A stretch of 64,000 nt of DNA. Source: JACCZX01 sp963829995 (GTDB lineage: Bacteria; Pseudomonadota; Gammaproteobacteria; Burkholderiales; Burkholderiaceae_F). A program made the position numbers and the translations under genes. How positions within the stretch are numbered: position 1 is the stretch's first letter; each line of letters opens with the position of its first letter. The notes beneath the pieces were generated by a model that had not been told where the DNA came from, searched no databases, and saw nothing but the letters and a program-made list of their open reading frames with translations. Below, in pieces: positions 63,216 through 64,000 of this stretch. The DNA is taken from NCBI GenBank assembly GCA_963829995.1, contig CAWHKW010000004.1:248001-312000 (forward strand). Reading direction: 5' to 3'.

Positions 63216-64000
63216 AAGACGGCACAGCGTCCCGCCCGCTCGACGTGATCTGCATCGGCCGCGCTGCGGTTGATCTGTACGGCGAACAGATCGGCGCACG
63301 CCTCGAGGACGTGACGACGTTTGCGCGCTATCTCGGCGGCTCGCCGGCCAACACCGCTGTGGGCTGCGCGCGCCTCGGCCTCCAAGCTGCAATGCTGACG
63401 CGGGTCGGTGACGAACAGAACGGCCGCTTCGTGCTCGACTCGCTGGCGCGCGAGGGCGTCGATGTCAGCCATGTGCGGCTCGATCCGCAACGCCTGACTG
63501 CGTTGGTGTTTCTGAGCATTCGAAGCCGCAGCGCGTTTCCGCTGCTGTTCTATCGCGACCGTTGCGCCGACATGGCGCTCGAAGCGTCCGACGTCGACCC
63601 GCGTTTTATCGCAATGGCCGCGTCGGTGTTGATCTCGGGCACGCACCTGTCGCAGCCTGGAACGTCGGCCGCGTGCCGCGCGGCGATCGACGCATGCCGG
63701 CGCGCCCGCGGCCGCGTCATCCTCGACATCGATTTTCGGCCGGTGTTATGGGGGCTGGCGCCGTTGGGAGACGGTGAGACGCGTTACGTGCAGGCGCCAT
63801 CGGTCAGTGCGAGCTTGCAAGCAGTCATCGCGGCATGCGACTTGATTGTCGGCACCGAAGAAGAGTTCTGCATCGCGTCCGACACCACCGATCCGGAAAC
63901 AGCCGTCAGCACGTTACGCCGAATGTCCACCGCGACGTTGGTGCTGAAGCGTGGCGCGGATGGATGCACCATCTACCCGGCCGCGCGCGGTGCAGCGTCG
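63212..64000 (+). CDS. iolC: 5-dehydro-2-deoxygluconokinase (3' end outside window)
   Basis: At least 263 codons open to the window end with a PfkB-family sugar kinase. The start reads DVICIGRAAVDLYGEQIGAR, then LGGSPANTAVGCARLGLQAA, the typical Gly-rich substrate loop of IolC; VILDIDFRPVLWGLAP and VGTEEEFCIAS follow. It phosphorylates 2-deoxy-5-keto-gluconate in myo-inositol catabolism. In many Burkholderiales the protein is about 640 residues with a C-terminal aldolase domain, so the length cannot be judged here. The GTG start overlaps the rpiR stop by 4 bases. Confidence 0.9.
   Translation, partial: MKDGTASRPLDVICIGRAAVDLYGEQIGARLEDVTTFARYLGGSPANTAVGCARLGLQAAMLTRVGDEQNGRFVLDSLAREGVDVSHVRLDPQRLTALVFLSIRSRSAFPLLFYRDRCADMALEASDVDPRFIAMAASVLISGTHLSQPGTSAACRAAIDACRRARGRVILDIDFRPVLWGLAPLGDGETRYVQAPSVSASLQAVIAACDLIVGTEEEFCIASDTTDPETAVSTLRRMSTATLVLKRGADGCTIYPAARGAAS

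Overview
The window is GC-rich bacterial chromosome. Several features point to a betaproteobacterium of the order Burkholderiales or a close relative: PhaM, the ferrooxidans-type GshA, the conserved comM/ubiK/torF-glnK-amtB/gshA-gshB/EIIA-HPr-EI neighbourhood, the argS-SPOR-dsbA-SDR neighbourhood, and an extragenic repeat that I remember from Comamonadaceae genomes. Genus and species cannot be told. No rRNA, tRNA, CRISPR array, IS transposase or prophage was recognised.

Layout. 1-4.6 kb: a tandem array of transmembrane Ser/Thr kinases with helical-repeat tails, one cut by the window edge, one complete and one reduced to a 24-codon stub. 4.8-10.1 kb: a small secreted protein, a DUF3108 protein, a fumarylacetoacetate-hydrolase-family enzyme overlapping phaM, and an SDR/MFS pair. 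10.2-15.6 kb: a four-PAS hybrid histidine kinase, three small genes (DUF2917, DUF1127, lipoprotein) and an orphan OmpR-type regulator. 15.8-20.2 kb: exported glutathione peroxidase, folE2, a decayed NTF2-like gene, a diiron ferritin-like protein, an R. etli-type asparaginase and a glyoxalase-like protein. 20.3-30.5 kb: argS, SPOR protein, dsbA, SDR, a metal/cobalamin receptor, metC, a phospholipase-D protein, an MBL hydrolase and recQ. 30.6-41.7 kb: acyl-CoA catabolism (ivd, thiolase, a second acyl-CoA dehydrogenase, an HCCA isomerase-type protein) mixed with aceK, two LysE exporters, an ASCH-GNAT fusion and RidA. 41.7-44.3 kb: cytochrome bd oxidase. 44.3-49.7 kb: a permease-less PTS (EI, HPr, EIIA-Man) and both glutathione synthesis genes, separated by a pair of MITE-like palindromic elements. 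49.7-55.6 kb: a transglutaminase-like protein, a beta-barrel protein, the sigma-54-type torF-glnK-amtB operon, ubiK and a membrane-anchored Mrr-like protein. 55.9-64 kb: comM, then an inositol-type locus: livMGF, an ABC ATPase without a signature motif and mmsA on the minus strand, facing rpiR-iolC on the plus strand.

How the genes work together. The torF-glnK-amtB operon has a near-consensus -24/-12 promoter with two NtrC-like dyads, so nitrogen limitation probably controls ammonium uptake, PII signalling and one porin together. The PTS trio and gshAB form the usual betaproteobacterial regulatory/redox block. The 59-64 kb locus probably imports and degrades myo-inositol or a related compound under RpiR control, with MmsA at the end of the pathway.

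Main caveat. At least six genes (phaM, the metal receptor, a DUF4870-like gene, cydA, the beta-barrel gene and the Mrr-like gene) become continuous with their expected C-terminus if one base is removed, usually from a short homopolymer. Because all are +1 and cydA is a housekeeping gene, uncorrected sequencing insertions are more likely than widespread gene decay, but the sequence alone cannot decide.
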